45,994 bases of DNA, taken from assembly GCA_049511715.1 (NCBI GenBank), contig JBEKXU010000025.1:1-45994 (forward strand), in the 5' to 3' direction. Made by a program: the position numbers and the translations under genes. The notes under the pieces were generated by a model. The model was given only the letters and a program-made list of their open reading frames with translations. It was not told where the DNA came from and made no database searches. Position 1 is the first letter of the stretch. Every line of letters begins with the position of its first letter. This stretch comes from JBEKHT01 sp049511715. Lineage in GTDB: Bacteria; Chloroflexota; Anaerolineae; Anaerolineales; RBG-16-64-43. Shown here piece by piece: positions 16,430 through 25,679 of the stretch.

Positions 16430-17632
16430 CTAGGCTTCGACCCGGCAGATTAAGCCCTTCAGGTAGTCCCCTTCTGGAAAGCTGAGGCGAACGGGGTGGT
16501 CTCTGGACTGGCGCAGACGGCTCAGGATCTGCACCTCCCTGCCCGCGTCGATGGAGGCGCCAAAGACGATCTTCTGAAATAGATCCTCCCCCACGGCCCC
16601 GGAGCAAGAAAAGGTGACGACGCAACCTCCCGGGCGTGCCAGCCGGAAGGCAAGCCAGTTGAGGTCCTTGTAGGCGCGCGCGGCCCGCATGACCTGAGAA
16701 CGAGAGGGGGCCAACTTGGGGGGATCTAGGATGATCATATCGAAGCTTGCGCCGGAGTCCCGGTATTTGCGAAGAATCCGGAAGACGTCGGCTTCGATGA
16801 AATCCTCGCTTGCGACCGATAGCTGGTTGAGGCTGAGGTTTTTCTTGGCGAGTTCCAGTGCCGCACCCGAAGAGTCCACGTTGACCACGCTTGCTGCCCC
16901 GCCGGCCAGGGCGGCCACAGCGAAGCCCCCCGTGTAGGAGAAGGCATTCAGCACCGAGCCCCCTGGGAAGAGGTCGGCAACCAGTCCCTGCACCGCCTGG
17001 CGACTTTCCCTCTGATCCAAGTAAAACCCGGTCTTTTGACCATTCTGAACATCGACCAGGAAACGCCACGGGCCCTCCCGGATCTCGACCAGGCCAGAGG
17101 GCGACTCTCCCCAGAGGACGCCCATGACCTGGGTCAGGTCCTCCTTTTCCCTCACCTCGACATCCGACCGCTCGTAGAGACCTGAGATGCCCTCCACAGA
17201 CTGGAGAACCCCAAGGATCTGCCCCTTCCAATACTCTGGTCCGGCACTCAAGAACTGCACAACCAAAAAGCGACCGTACCTATCCACGACCAGCCCGGGC
17301 AGCCCGTCGCTTTCCGCATTGACCAGTCGCATCCCATCCGTAGAGGATTGGAGCTCGCGCCGCCGATTTACGGAGGCCTCGATACGCCGCCTGAAGAAGT
17401 CTGAGTTGACAGCCTCCCCCTCATCCCAAGTCCAAACCCGCGCGGTGATTTGCGAATGAGAGCTGAAGGCAGCTCGGGCCAACCAATGGCCTTCTGAGGA
17501 AAAGACCTCGACGCTCTGCCCAGAGGCAGGATCCCCAAGCGTCTCCGCGACCGCGCCCGAGAAGACCCAAGGGTGATGGCGCAGCAGCGATTTCTCTCGC
17601 TGCGGTTTCAGCTTCAGACAGGGAGGTCCCAT
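16430..17632 (-). CDS. rlmI: 23S rRNA m5C1962 methyltransferase RlmI-type
   Basis: The 400-residue protein begins with a PUA-like RNA-binding domain (LKPQREKSLLRHHPWVFSGA), followed by the linker domain (NAESDGLPGLVVDRYG) and a Rossmann methyltransferase. Motif I is VLNAFSYTGGFAVAALAGGA, preceded by KTGFYLDQRESR; motif IV is DPPKLAPSRSQV, and the catalytic Cys lies in TFSCSGAV. RlmI uses S-adenosylmethionine to make 5-methylcytosine in 23S rRNA; the exact site in this organism is inferred from the family. ATG 17632 is chosen because it matches the family N-terminus and GGGGAAAG precedes it. Confidence 0.93.
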   Translation of the reverse strand: MGPPCLKLKPQREKSLLRHHPWVFSGAVAETLGDPASGQSVEVFSSEGHWLARAAFSSHSQITARVWTWDEGEAVNSDFFRRRIEASVNRRRELQSSTDGMRLVNAESDGLPGLVVDRYGRFLVVQFLSAGPEYWKGQILGVLQSVEGISGLYERSDVEVREKEDLTQVMGVLWGESPSGLVEIREGPWRFLVDVQNGQKTGFYLDQRESRQAVQGLVADLFPGGSVLNAFSYTGGFAVAALAGGAASVVNVDSSGAALELAKKNLSLNQLSVASEDFIEADVFRILRKYRDSGASFDMIILDPPKLAPSRSQVMRAARAYKDLNWLAFRLARPGGCVVTFSCSGAVGEDLFQKIVFGASIDAGREVQILSRLRQSRDHPVRLSFPEGDYLKGLICRVEA

Positions 17633-17945
17633 GGCTTTCCCCCACACGCAACCCAATATTAAGCCTGCACTGGCACCTTGCCGGCGCTGATCCAGCCCGC
17701 GGATTCCTGACGAGCGCGCCGAGAAGCGTTGTCCCTGCAACGGCCCACTCGAGTCAGCCCGGCCCAATCGCCGTCCCAGCCAGGAGACGGGAGCCTTCTA
17801 TTCGATCCACCCTCCCCGATTCTGCCATATCACCCGCGGGTGTTCGGGACGGTCGGGATCCGGGGGACAGAATCTCACTCTTTCCGCTATGCTATGAGGT
17901 CGGGTTGCGCAGGGAAACTGTTTGTGCCCCTGAGGCACAAGGCGC
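17633..17945. other. Intergenic region rlmI / oxoamine synthase
   Basis: About 310 bases on the - strand between the oxoamine synthase stop and rlmI. A terminator-like hairpin lies at 17922-17940, and a TAATAT -10 candidate (17656-17661, - strand) precedes rlmI by about 25 bases. No gene is seen. Confidence 0.4.
17922..17940 (-). terminator. Terminator of the oxoamine synthase gene
   Basis: TTGTGCC and GGCACAA form a 7-bp stem with a 5-base loop directly after the stop codon; on the - strand CAGTTTCCC follows. A short T-run makes this moderate evidence only. Confidence 0.5.
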
Positions 17946-19154
17946 TTAGCGCAGCACCCCCACGCTGCGGCCAGCGCGGGCAAGCAATTCCACGGCCCGC
18001 TCGATCTCCGCTGGTTCGTGAGCCGCGGTGACAGTAGCTCGCAGGCGGGCCGATCCCTCCGGCACGGCAGGCGAAACCACAGGTAGGACGAACATCCCCA
18101 GTTCATGGCAAGCACGGGTCATTTCGAACGCTCGGTCGTCCTCTCCGCACAGGATCGGGACAATCGCGGTCTGGCTGAACATCGTGTCGAACCCTTCAGA
18201 CTTGAGTCCGGAGAGGAATAGCCCGGAGTTCTGGTGCAATCGTTCGACCCTCTCTGGCTCCTCGGTAATCAGTGCCAGGGCCTCCTTAGCAGCGGCGGCC
18301 TGGGGTGGCGGCAGAGCGGCCGAAAAAATATAGGGACGGGCAGAGTGACGAAGATAGGAAATGAGATCTTTGCGTCCCGCCACATAGCCGCCAACCGACG
18401 GGATGGCCTTGCTGAAGGTGCCCATCTTAAGATCAATCGCATCCCGCAGCCCAAAGTGCTCCTCGATCCCGTGGCCGTGCTGCCCCAGTACCCCCAGCGA
18501 GTGGGCCTCATCCACCATCAACCAAGCCCCATAGCGACGGCACAAAGACACGACCGCCGGGAGGTCGATAATGTCTCCGTCCATGCTGAAAACCGCATCC
18601 ACAGCAACCAACTTGGAGGCAGATCGGGGTGCTCTCCGCAGCAGCCGCTCGAGATCTCGGGTGTCATTGTGGCGGAAACGCCAGAACTTAGCCCCCGACT
18701 GAAGGCAGCCATCCACAATGCTGGCATGGTTCAGCTTGTCGCCAATGACCACATCGCGTCGCCCGAGGAGCGTGGAAATAATCGCCAGGTTCGTGACATA
18801 GCCCGAGGAAAAAGTGACGGCATCCTCCGTTTCTTTGAAGGCAGCTATCGCTGCCTCAAGCTCACGGTGGAGCGTCAGCGTCCCGGCCAGAAGGCGCACG
18901 CCGTGTGTTCCTGTGCCAAACTGGTCGACGGCCTTTTTCGCGGCGGCGGCAATGCGAGGATGTCCCAGGAGCCCCAAGTAGCTGTACGAGGCGTACATCC
19001 CCATCTCGCGCCCCCCCACCACCACCCGAGAGCCGCCTCGCAGCTCGGACACCGGCAGGTTGTAGTAGTAGAGGCGCCTCTCGGTCAGCCTTTGGAAGCG
19101 CTCTTGGACAGCTGCAATACGTATCGATATTGGGTCCAGCGGTCGGTTAACCAT
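17946..19154 (-). CDS. Alpha-oxoamine synthase family, PLP-dependent (BioF/Kbl/SPT-like)
   Basis: This 402-residue fold-type I PLP enzyme condenses an amino acid with an acyl-CoA, losing CO2. The PLP lysine is Lys249 in GTFSKAIPSVGGYVAG; the cofactor-ring Asp and His are in VDEAHSLGVLG (Asp215, His218). SYLGLLGHPRI, GVRLLAGTLTLHRELE and GDKLNHASIVDGC are family blocks. It could be 8-amino-7-oxononanoate synthase (biotin), 2-amino-3-ketobutyrate CoA ligase or a serine palmitoyltransferase-like enzyme. No biotin, threonine or sphingolipid neighbour decides this, so no symbol is given. It lies 121 bases downstream of ligA on the same strand. Confidence 0.9.
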   Translation of the reverse strand: MVNRPLDPISIRIAAVQERFQRLTERRLYYYNLPVSELRGGSRVVVGGREMGMYASYSYLGLLGHPRIAAAAKKAVDQFGTGTHGVRLLAGTLTLHRELEAAIAAFKETEDAVTFSSGYVTNLAIISTLLGRRDVVIGDKLNHASIVDGCLQSGAKFWRFRHNDTRDLERLLRRAPRSASKLVAVDAVFSMDGDIIDLPAVVSLCRRYGAWLMVDEAHSLGVLGQHGHGIEEHFGLRDAIDLKMGTFSKAIPSVGGYVAGRKDLISYLRHSARPYIFSAALPPPQAAAAKEALALITEEPERVERLHQNSGLFLSGLKSEGFDTMFSQTAIVPILCGEDDRAFEMTRACHELGMFVLPVVSPAVPEGSARLRATVTAAHEPAEIERAVELLARAGRSVGVLR

Positions 19155-19275
19155 AGCAGCTTGCCCTCTCCCGCTTGTCGTGCCTTCCTCCCCGGCGGGT
19201 ATTTTCCCCGAGGGACCACCCGTATTCGTCGACGCTGGCGTGCAGGAAATAGAGCTTTCTCGTCATCGAGACACT

Positions 19276-21303
19276 TCAGGCGCCCCGTACAAGCCGCTCC
19301 AATTCGTCCTCACGCAGGACGGGGACTCCCAGCTCCTTCGCCTTGCCAAGCTTGGACCCGGGCGAGTCCCCGCAAAGAAGATAGCTCGTCTTGCGGCTCA
19401 CGTTCTCGGTGACTTTTCCCCCGTGGGACTCGATGAGCGCTTTTGCCTCTCCTCGAGACAGGCCAGCGAGAGTACCGGTGATCACAAAGATCAGACCCTC
19501 AAGCTTTCGCCTCCCCGCGGGCACCCCTTCGGAGCGCGGCCGCACGCCGGCCTGCTTGAGTTTCTTGAGCACCCTTTGATTGGCCCTGCGGCCGAGCCAA
19601 TCCACGACGGCTTGGGCTGTGTTGGGCCCGATTCCCGGGATCTGTTCCAGGTCCTCGACAGCCGCAGCCGTGAATCGGTCCAGATCCCCAAAAGAACGAG
19701 CCAAGTCGCCGGCCACAACCTCGCCCACCCCGCGAATGCCCAGTCCCACGATCAATCTGGGCAGGGGCCGGGACCTCGAGGCCTGGATCGCCTCCAGGAG
19801 GTTGGAGGCCTTCTTCTCCGCAAATCCTTCAAGACCCAGCAGATCCTTCTTCTGCAGGCGGTAAAGGTCGGCGAGATCCTTAACCCGCGAGCCCTGGACG
19901 AGCTCTTCGACGATCTTAATTCCCAGCCCCTCGATGTCCATGGCGCCCCGAGAGGCAAAGTGTTCGAGGTTACGGATGAGCTGCTCCGGGCAAGAGGCGT
20001 TCACGCAATAGGACGCGACCTCACCCGCCAAATGCTCGATCGGCTCACCACAAGAGGGGCAAGTCCTGGGCGGCGAGAAGGCACGCTCCGATCCATTGCG
20101 CGCAGCGGCGATCGGGCCGATCACGTAGGGAATGACCTCCCCCGCACGTTTTACCAGGACACGATCTCCCATGCGGATGTCTCGCTCCTGGATGAATTCG
20201 AAATTATGAAGAGTGGCCTTGCTGATCGTCACCCCGCCGATGGCGACCGGCTCGAGGATCGCGTAGGGCGTCAGCACCCCTGTGCGTCCCACGTTAACCC
20301 CAATGTCCAGCAGCCGGGTGGAGACTTCGGTGGCTGGGAACTTGAAGGCAATGGACCCCCTCGGATCTTTGCCGACAGACCCGAGAGAGTCCGCGAGCCG
20401 CAAATCGTCGAGCTTGATCACCATCCCGTCCGCTTCAAACGGGAGGCGCTCCCGCTGATCCACCCATGAATCGCAGACCGCGATGGCCGCCTCCAGATCC
20501 CCACAACGCTGCGCCTCGGAGGTCACTGGAAAACCCAAGGACCGCAACAGTTCAAGCGTTTGCCATTGCCCCGAGGGGCGCGGCATCCCCTCGAGGGCCA
20601 CAATGGCATAGCACAAGAGGTCGATTGGCCGCGAGGCGGTGAGACTGGGGTCGAGCTGGCGCAGGGCACCCGACGCCGCATTCCGTGGATTGACGTACGT
20701 CCGCTCGCCATTCTGAGCAAGCTGCTTATTGAAAGTCTCAAAATCCTTCACTGGGAAGAAGGCCTCTCCCCGCACGACGATTCGCACGGGAGGCCGCAGC
20801 GGGCTCCGCGGATCCACGGGGATCCTCAGGGGGACCGAACGGACCGTGCGCAGGTTGGGGGTCACATCCTCGCCGACCTCGCCATCGCCGCGCGTTGCTC
20901 CCAGGACAAAACCGCCTTCCTCGTAGTGCAGCACCACCGTCAAGCCGTCGATCTTGGGCTCCACGACAAAGGCGGAGGTCTCCACCCGCCGATCCAGTCG
21001 CCGGATGCGCTCATACCAGGCACGCACGTCCTCGGGAGAGAAAGCGTTGGCCAGGCTCAGGATAGGGCCAGGATGCTGGACCCGAACGAACTTGTCCAGG
21101 ACCTGCCCGCCAACCCGTTGAGAAGGAGAATCCGGGGTTATCAGCTGAGGATACTTTTGCTCCAGGTCCCGAAGCTCGACCAGCAGGCGGTCATATTCCG
21201 CGTCTGAAACCACCGGAGAATCAAGGACGTGGTACCGGAAGTTGTGGTAGTTGATCTTTCGACGGAGTTGTGCAGCGCGCGCGGAGGCCTGATCGAGATT
21301 CAT
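19276..21303 (-). CDS. ligA: NAD-dependent DNA ligase LigA
   Basis: LigA, 675 residues, seals nicks in DNA using NAD+. In order: Ia domain (YHNFRYHVLDSPVVSDAEYD), adenylation domain with Lys117 in VEPKIDG, then GATRGDGEVGEDVTPN, the OB fold (MGDRVLVKRAGEVIPYV), the four-Cys zinc finger (CPSCG ... CVNASCPEQL), helix-hairpin-helix repeats (GVGEVVAGDLA, IPGIGPNTAQAV) and a C-terminal BRCT domain (LEGLIFVITGTLAGLSRGEAK, SYLLCG). The length is standard. ATG 21303 matches the family start, and a -10 box ends only 6 bases before it, which suggests a leaderless mRNA. Confidence 0.98.
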   Translation of the reverse strand: MNLDQASARAAQLRRKINYHNFRYHVLDSPVVSDAEYDRLLVELRDLEQKYPQLITPDSPSQRVGGQVLDKFVRVQHPGPILSLANAFSPEDVRAWYERIRRLDRRVETSAFVVEPKIDGLTVVLHYEEGGFVLGATRGDGEVGEDVTPNLRTVRSVPLRIPVDPRSPLRPPVRIVVRGEAFFPVKDFETFNKQLAQNGERTYVNPRNAASGALRQLDPSLTASRPIDLLCYAIVALEGMPRPSGQWQTLELLRSLGFPVTSEAQRCGDLEAAIAVCDSWVDQRERLPFEADGMVIKLDDLRLADSLGSVGKDPRGSIAFKFPATEVSTRLLDIGVNVGRTGVLTPYAILEPVAIGGVTISKATLHNFEFIQERDIRMGDRVLVKRAGEVIPYVIGPIAAARNGSERAFSPPRTCPSCGEPIEHLAGEVASYCVNASCPEQLIRNLEHFASRGAMDIEGLGIKIVEELVQGSRVKDLADLYRLQKKDLLGLEGFAEKKASNLLEAIQASRSRPLPRLIVGLGIRGVGEVVAGDLARSFGDLDRFTAAAVEDLEQIPGIGPNTAQAVVDWLGRRANQRVLKKLKQAGVRPRSEGVPAGRRKLEGLIFVITGTLAGLSRGEAKALIESHGGKVTENVSRKTSYLLCGDSPGSKLGKAKELGVPVLREDELERLVRGA

Positions 21304-21309
21304 GCTGGC

Positions 21310-21315
21310 ATTATA
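21310..21315 (-). promoter_or_regulatory. -10 box of ligA (leaderless start)
   Basis: TATAAT on the - strand is separated from the ligA ATG by only GCCAGC. Transcription would begin at or within a base or two of the A of the start codon, leaving no ribosome binding site in the mRNA. Confidence 0.6.
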
Positions 21316-21761
21316 CATAGTTGGATTCGGCTCTGGCAAGAATCCCTTTGACCGCCGTCTTGCCCCCCGGAGCGAACGGCTCTGCGGATTCCGCACCGGG
21401 ACCCTTGGGGCCACGCTCGCCTCAAGTGTCCCGAATGCGCCCGAGGGCCTGCCCGTCCAGGTTGCTGCCCTAGGATCGCAGAGAAAACGGAAATGGAACG
21501 GTCCGGTCTTCCTCTCGAGGGCAGCCCCTGCCGTCGTCGACAGGCGCCCCAGGACCGGTCGTCCTCAGAGTCCCATGGATTCTGGCAGATCATGAGCGAA
21601 AATGCCCACCCCGGTTTGCTCCGAGCGGGACCGCAACCGGCATGGGCCCGTGCGCCATGATGCCGCTTCATTCCCTCCGGTATAATCCTCTGAGCAGGCC
21701 GTGCGGTCCGGCGGCCTGAGATTGGCTGGGGCTTGTGACCCTAGGCCGGGAGAGAGCCAGG
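21316..21761. other. Divergent intergenic region ligA / ABC importer
   Basis: About 445 bases holding the ligA promoter at the left edge and TATAAT (21681-21686) before the importer operon. No gene, RNA or repeat recognised. GGGAGAG at 21749-21755 is the ribosome binding site of the solute-binding protein gene. Confidence 0.45.
21681..21686 (+). promoter_or_regulatory. -10 box of the ABC importer operon
   Basis: TATAAT lies 75 bases before the ATG of the solute-binding protein. No good TTGACA-like -35 is seen at the usual distance. Confidence 0.5.
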
Positions 21762-22817
21762 ATGATGCGCCCAGCGTGCTCCCCAACCCTCCGCGGCGCC
21801 ATTTGCCTTGCCGGTCTGGTCCTGCTGACCGCCTGCGTCCTTCCCTTCACCGGCGCGGCGACCCCTGCTCCGACGATCCCCCTGCGGGTGGGGTACTTTC
21901 CCAATTTCACCCACAGCCAGGCGGTGATCGGCATCGCTCGGGGCGACTTTGCCAAATCCCTGCCCGCCAGCGTGGTCCTGGAGCCCAAGGTTTTCAACGC
22001 CGGGCCGGACGAGATCGAGGCCATGTTTGCCAACCAATTGGACCTGGCCTACATCGGCCCCAGCCCGGCGATCAACGGCTATCTGAAGAGCGGTGGCCAG
22101 GCCCTGCGCATCATCGCCGGGGCGACCAGCGGAGGAGCGGCGTTGGTGGTCCGGCCGGCCGCCGGGATCCACTCTCCCGCGGACCTTTCCGGGAAGCGCA
22201 TCGCCGACCCGCAGCTGGGGAACACCCAAGACGTTGCCCTGCGCTCGTATCTCAGCCAACATGGGCTGAAGCCGGCCGAAAAGGGAGGCACGGTCACGAT
22301 TGTTCCGGTCAGCAACCCGGAAATCCTCCAGCTTTTCCGCATGGGGCAGATCGACGGGGCCTGGGTGCCGGAACCCTGGGCCAGCGAGCTGGTCGTGGAG
22401 GGCGGCGGAACGGTGTTCGTGGACGAACGTAATCTCTGGCCGAATGGTCAGTTCTCGACCGCGGTGGTGGTGGTCACCACCTCTTTCCTGCGCAATCACC
22501 CGGAGGTCGTCAAAGCCTGGCTTCAGACCCATGTTGCGATCACCCTTTGGGAGCGTACCCACCCCGACCAAGCCAAGGCTCTCGCCAACCAGGACATCGG
22601 CCGTCTTACCGGCCAGGGTCTGAGCCCCGAGGTTCTGGACCAGGCCTGGAATCGAATGGAAGTCACCTATGACCCGCTGGACACGACGCTGGTCAGCCAG
22701 GCCCAGGCCGCGCAGCGAGCCGGGTATCTCCAGGGTCCCTTCGATCTCTCCGGCCTGACGGACCTTACCCTGTTGAACCAGGTCCTGAGCGCCGATCGGC
22801 TTTCCCCCATTCCGTGA
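21762..22817 (+). CDS. Lipoprotein solute-binding protein of an SsuA/NrtA/TauA-type importer
   Basis: 351 residues with an N-terminal lipoprotein signal (LAGLVLLTAC, lipid-modified Cys near residue 25). The mature protein has the NMT1/SsuA-like fold: LRVGYFPNFTHSQAVIGIARG, FNAGPDEIEAMFANQLDLAYI, GPSPAINGY, LSGKRIADPQLGNTQDVALR, and IDGAWVPEPWASELV. Such proteins capture nitrate, alkanesulfonates, taurine, thiamine precursors or similar small molecules; the sequence alone does not tell which. ATPase and permease genes follow, 16 bases apart and overlapping respectively, so it is the first gene of a three-gene operon. Confidence 0.92.
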   Translation: MMRPACSPTLRGAICLAGLVLLTACVLPFTGAATPAPTIPLRVGYFPNFTHSQAVIGIARGDFAKSLPASVVLEPKVFNAGPDEIEAMFANQLDLAYIGPSPAINGYLKSGGQALRIIAGATSGGAALVVRPAAGIHSPADLSGKRIADPQLGNTQDVALRSYLSQHGLKPAEKGGTVTIVPVSNPEILQLFRMGQIDGAWVPEPWASELVVEGGGTVFVDERNLWPNGQFSTAVVVVTTSFLRNHPEVVKAWLQTHVAITLWERTHPDQAKALANQDIGRLTGQGLSPEVLDQAWNRMEVTYDPLDTTLVSQAQAAQRAGYLQGPFDLSGLTDLTLLNQVLSADRLSPIP

Positions 22818-22833
22818 GGCGGTCCCCCAACCC

Positions 22834-23640
22834 ATGAGTACGGATTCCGCCAAGCTCGAGGTGGTCCGAGTAGTGAAGTCTTTTCGCTCGCGGCGAGGGA
22901 GCCTGCTGGCCCTGGATGGGATGAGCTTCTCGGTGGCCCCCGGCGAGATTGTGTGCCTGGTGGGGCCCTCGGGGTGCGGAAAATCGACGCTGCTGAATAT
23001 CTTGGCCGGCCTGGAGCCGGCAGACTCAGGGCAGATCCTTGTGGACCGGTCCCCCATCCGAGGTCCGGGGAGGGATCGGGCCCTGGTTTTCCAGGAAGCC
23101 GCGCTGTTCCCCTGGCTGAGCGTTCAGGACAATGTGGCCTTTGGTCTGAAAGTGATCGGAACGCCCCCGGCGGAAAGGCAGGCGAGGGTTGCGCAGTTCC
23201 TGAATCTGGTGGGTCTGGCCGGGTTTGAGAAGGCGTACATTCACGAACTTTCCGGAGGGATGAAGCAGCGGGTGGCTCTGGCCCGGGCCCTAGCCATCAA
23301 CCCGGATGTTCTCCTCATGGATGAACCCTTCGCCGCGCTGGATGCCCAGTCCCGGGACCGGATGCACGACGAACTGCAGTCGATCTGGGCCCAGACCGGC
23401 AAGACCATTGTGTTTGTCACCCACAACGTGCGCGAGGCGCTGGTCCTGGGAGACCGGGTCCTGGCCATGTGCGCTCGGCCCGGAAAGGTGAAGCGGGAGT
23501 TTCGTTTCTCGCTCGGGCGGCCGCGCCACATGGAGGATCATACCCTGGTGGATGCGGCTCGCGAGGTTCTGGCGGAATTGCAGGATGAGGTCGCGAAAGC
23601 GATGCAGGAGGAGGTGGAGCATGAGAGACCGGGCCACTAG
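22834..23640 (+). CDS. ABC transporter ATP-binding protein, SsuB/TauB/NrtD type
   Basis: A 268-residue ATPase that drives the importer. It shows Walker A GPSGCGKST, Q-loop VFQEAALFPWLSVQDNVAFG, signature LSGGMKQRVALARAL, Walker B VLLMDEPFAALD and switch His in VFVTHNVREALVLGDRV. The Q-loop and DEPFAALD patterns are those of the nitrate/sulfonate/taurine family. It overlaps the permease gene by 20 bases. Confidence 0.95.
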   Translation: MSTDSAKLEVVRVVKSFRSRRGSLLALDGMSFSVAPGEIVCLVGPSGCGKSTLLNILAGLEPADSGQILVDRSPIRGPGRDRALVFQEAALFPWLSVQDNVAFGLKVIGTPPAERQARVAQFLNLVGLAGFEKAYIHELSGGMKQRVALARALAINPDVLLMDEPFAALDAQSRDRMHDELQSIWAQTGKTIVFVTHNVREALVLGDRVLAMCARPGKVKREFRFSLGRPRHMEDHTLVDAAREVLAELQDEVAKAMQEEVEHERPGH

Positions 23641-24382
23641 AGTTGGCTTTCTCATTCTCTTGCTGGCCGTCTGGGAAATCCTGATCCTGCTGCACCTCTG
23701 GCCTACCTATATCTTCCCTTCTCCCCTCAGCGTAGGCCAATCCCTGTGGGGCGGGTTCTCGGATGGAACCTTCCCGATTGCGATCGGGGTCAGCCTGAGG
23801 CGCATCGCCATCGGCTACGGCCTGTCGCTGGTCCTCGGCCTGCTGCTGGGATTGCTGCTGGGCCGGGTCCGGCTGGTCGACCAGGCCCTCGGAGGCGTGG
23901 TCCTGGGCCTGCAAGCCCTCCCCAGCATCTGCTGGCTCCCCCTGGCGATCTTGTGGTTCGGTCTGTCGGAGACGGCGATCCTCTTTGTGGTCGTCATGGG
24001 CGCGGTTCTCTCCATCACCCTGGCCACGGCAGACGGGGTGCGCAACACGCCCCCGATCTATATCCGCGCGGCCCGAACCCTGGGATGCGGCGGCTCCCGG
24101 CTCTACCGGGACGTGGTCCTTCCCGCGGCGCTGCCCGCCATCCTCTCCGGGATGAAGCTGGGCTGGTCCTTTGCGTGGCGTTCCCTGATGGCCGCAGAAC
24201 TCCTCTACGTGAGCCTAGGCCTGGGACAACTCTTGTCTCTCGGTCGGGAGCTGAATGATATGAGCCGTGTTCTGGCCGTCATGCTGGTCATTGTGGCGAT
24301 CGGCCTCTCGGTGGACCGGCTGATCTTCCGGCCGGCAGAGGAACGGACGCGGGAACGGTGGGGACTCCGGTCCCTGGCTTGA
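23621..24382 (+). CDS. ABC transporter permease, SsuC/TauC type
   Basis: A 253-residue inner-membrane permease with about six spans (the first is VGFLILLLAVWEILILLHLW). The EAA loop that contacts the ATPase is present: YIRAARTLGCGGSRLYRDVVLPAALPAILSGMKLG. The ATG at 23621 lies inside the end of the ATPase gene and is preceded by GGAGGTGG; overlap indicates translational coupling. The group II intron lies just beyond its stop codon in opposite orientation. Confidence 0.94.
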   Translation: MRDRATRVGFLILLLAVWEILILLHLWPTYIFPSPLSVGQSLWGGFSDGTFPIAIGVSLRRIAIGYGLSLVLGLLLGLLLGRVRLVDQALGGVVLGLQALPSICWLPLAILWFGLSETAILFVVVMGAVLSITLATADGVRNTPPIYIRAARTLGCGGSRLYRDVVLPAALPAILSGMKLGWSFAWRSLMAAELLYVSLGLGQLLSLGRELNDMSRVLAVMLVIVAIGLSVDRLIFRPAEERTRERWGLRSLA

Positions 24383-25139
24383 TGGCCCGCCGTCCTCCCG
24401 CAGACCTTACGGTCGGCCCCTGATCGAGTAGGGAGGATGGGCAACCCATCCTCCCTCTCACACCACCGGACATGCGGGGCCGCATCCGGCGGTTCGTCGG
24501 GGAACATGCAGTTGGTGGTAATACGCGGTGAGCGTGCACAGACCCTGAGCCTGCCAGAAGGCATTGCTCAAGGCCATGTGAACCGCAGGTGTCTCCGCCA
24601 TATGCCACGGGCTCTTGCCAGTGGCACCCAAGGCGGCGAGGTTGCGAGGGACACCCAGCGATATCAACTCCCGCCAGCGTGTCTTACCTCGTTTCCACCG
24701 TTTCCAGAGAACTTGTCTTAGTCGTCGGCGGAGCCACTCATCCAGCTGGATAAGCACACTCGGCATATCGGTTAGTCGGAAGTATCCCATCCAACCTCTC
24801 AAGTACTCATTGAGTTGCCGGACGATCTCTTCCATTCGGCCTGACCGAGTGCGTCGTGTCAACCCACGGAGCTTCGCACGAAGTCGTTGCACGGTCTGAT
24901 CAGCGATTCGGATCAGCACCTCCCCTTTGCGATGAAAGAAGCTGAACCCCAGGAACTTCCGCTGAACAGCTCGTGCCACCGCACTCTTCTTCTCGTTCAC
25001 CCTCAACTTCAACTTCTTCTCCAGAAACTGACGCGCGCTGTTCATTACCCTCTGACCCGCCCGCTCTGTCTTGACATAGATATTGCAGTCATCGGCATAG
25101 CGGACGAACCGATGCCCTCGCTTTTCCAGCTCTTTGTCT

Positions 25140-25164
25140 CCTGGCCCGAGTGCCCAGGGCGGGC
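25140..25164 (+). repeat. 25-bp palindromic element, copy A
   Basis: CCTGG-CCCGAGTGC-CCAGGGCGGGC. It interrupts the maturase gene between the codons for DDL and DKELEK, shifting the frame. Bases 5-9 (GCCCG) pair with 21-25 (CGGGC). Identical to copy D. Confidence 0.9.
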
Positions 25165-25406
25165 AGGTCGTCTAGCATGATGTTGGCCAGCAGTGGCGAG
25201 AGCGGCCCACCTTGCGGCGTCCCCTCAGCTGTCTCCATCACCACACCGTTCACCATGACCCCGGACTGAAGATATCGCCGGATCAGCTTCAGCACCCGCT
25301 TGTCCTTCACCACCCGTGCCACACGCGCCATCAGCTTGTCGTGGTTGACCCGGTCAAAGAACTTCTCCAGGTCAATATCCACTACCCAGGTGTAGCCTTC
25401 TCGGAT

Positions 25407-25431
25407 GCCTGCCCTGGACCAGCAGGCCAGG
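25407..25431 (-). repeat. 25-bp palindromic element, copy B
   Basis: On the - strand CCTGG-CCTGCTGGT-CCAGGGCAGGC. It interrupts the maturase gene between QGY and IREGYTW. Compared with copy A, GCCCG/CGGGC is replaced by GCCTG/CAGGC, a compensatory change that keeps the stem paired. Confidence 0.9.
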
Positions 25432-25655
25432 GTACCCTTGGGCGGCTGTCACGGCGTCTTGGGCCCGGCGTTTGGGTCGAAACCCATAACTGTGAGGCGA
25501 AAACAGCGGATCGAACAGCGACGTCAACGCCTGCGAGATCGCCTGTTGGATGAGGCGATCTATCACCGTTGGGATCCCTAACAACCTCACCCCTCCGTCG
25601 GGCTTCGGTATTTCCACCCGCCGGACTGGGCTTGGTCGGTAGATCCCCGCGTCAA

Positions 25656-25679
25656 GCCTGCCCTGGGGGCCAGTCCAGG
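25656..25679 (-). repeat. 24-bp palindromic element, copy C (in frame)
   Basis: On the - strand CCTGG-ACTGGCCC-CCAGGGCAGGC, with a spacer one base shorter. It inserts 8 residues into the maturase between LGLRAA and LDAGIYRPSPV without breaking the frame. Confidence 0.82.

Noticed and set aside
18234..20469. Two long + strand frames opposite the oxoamine synthase and ligA genes
   Set aside because: Both lie antisense to clearly identified proteins and show Arg/Pro/Gly-rich composition typical of shadow frames.
21762..24382. Naming the importer as a specific nitrate, sulfonate or taurine transporter
   Set aside because: No neighbouring enzyme gene or binding-site residue decides between these substrates.
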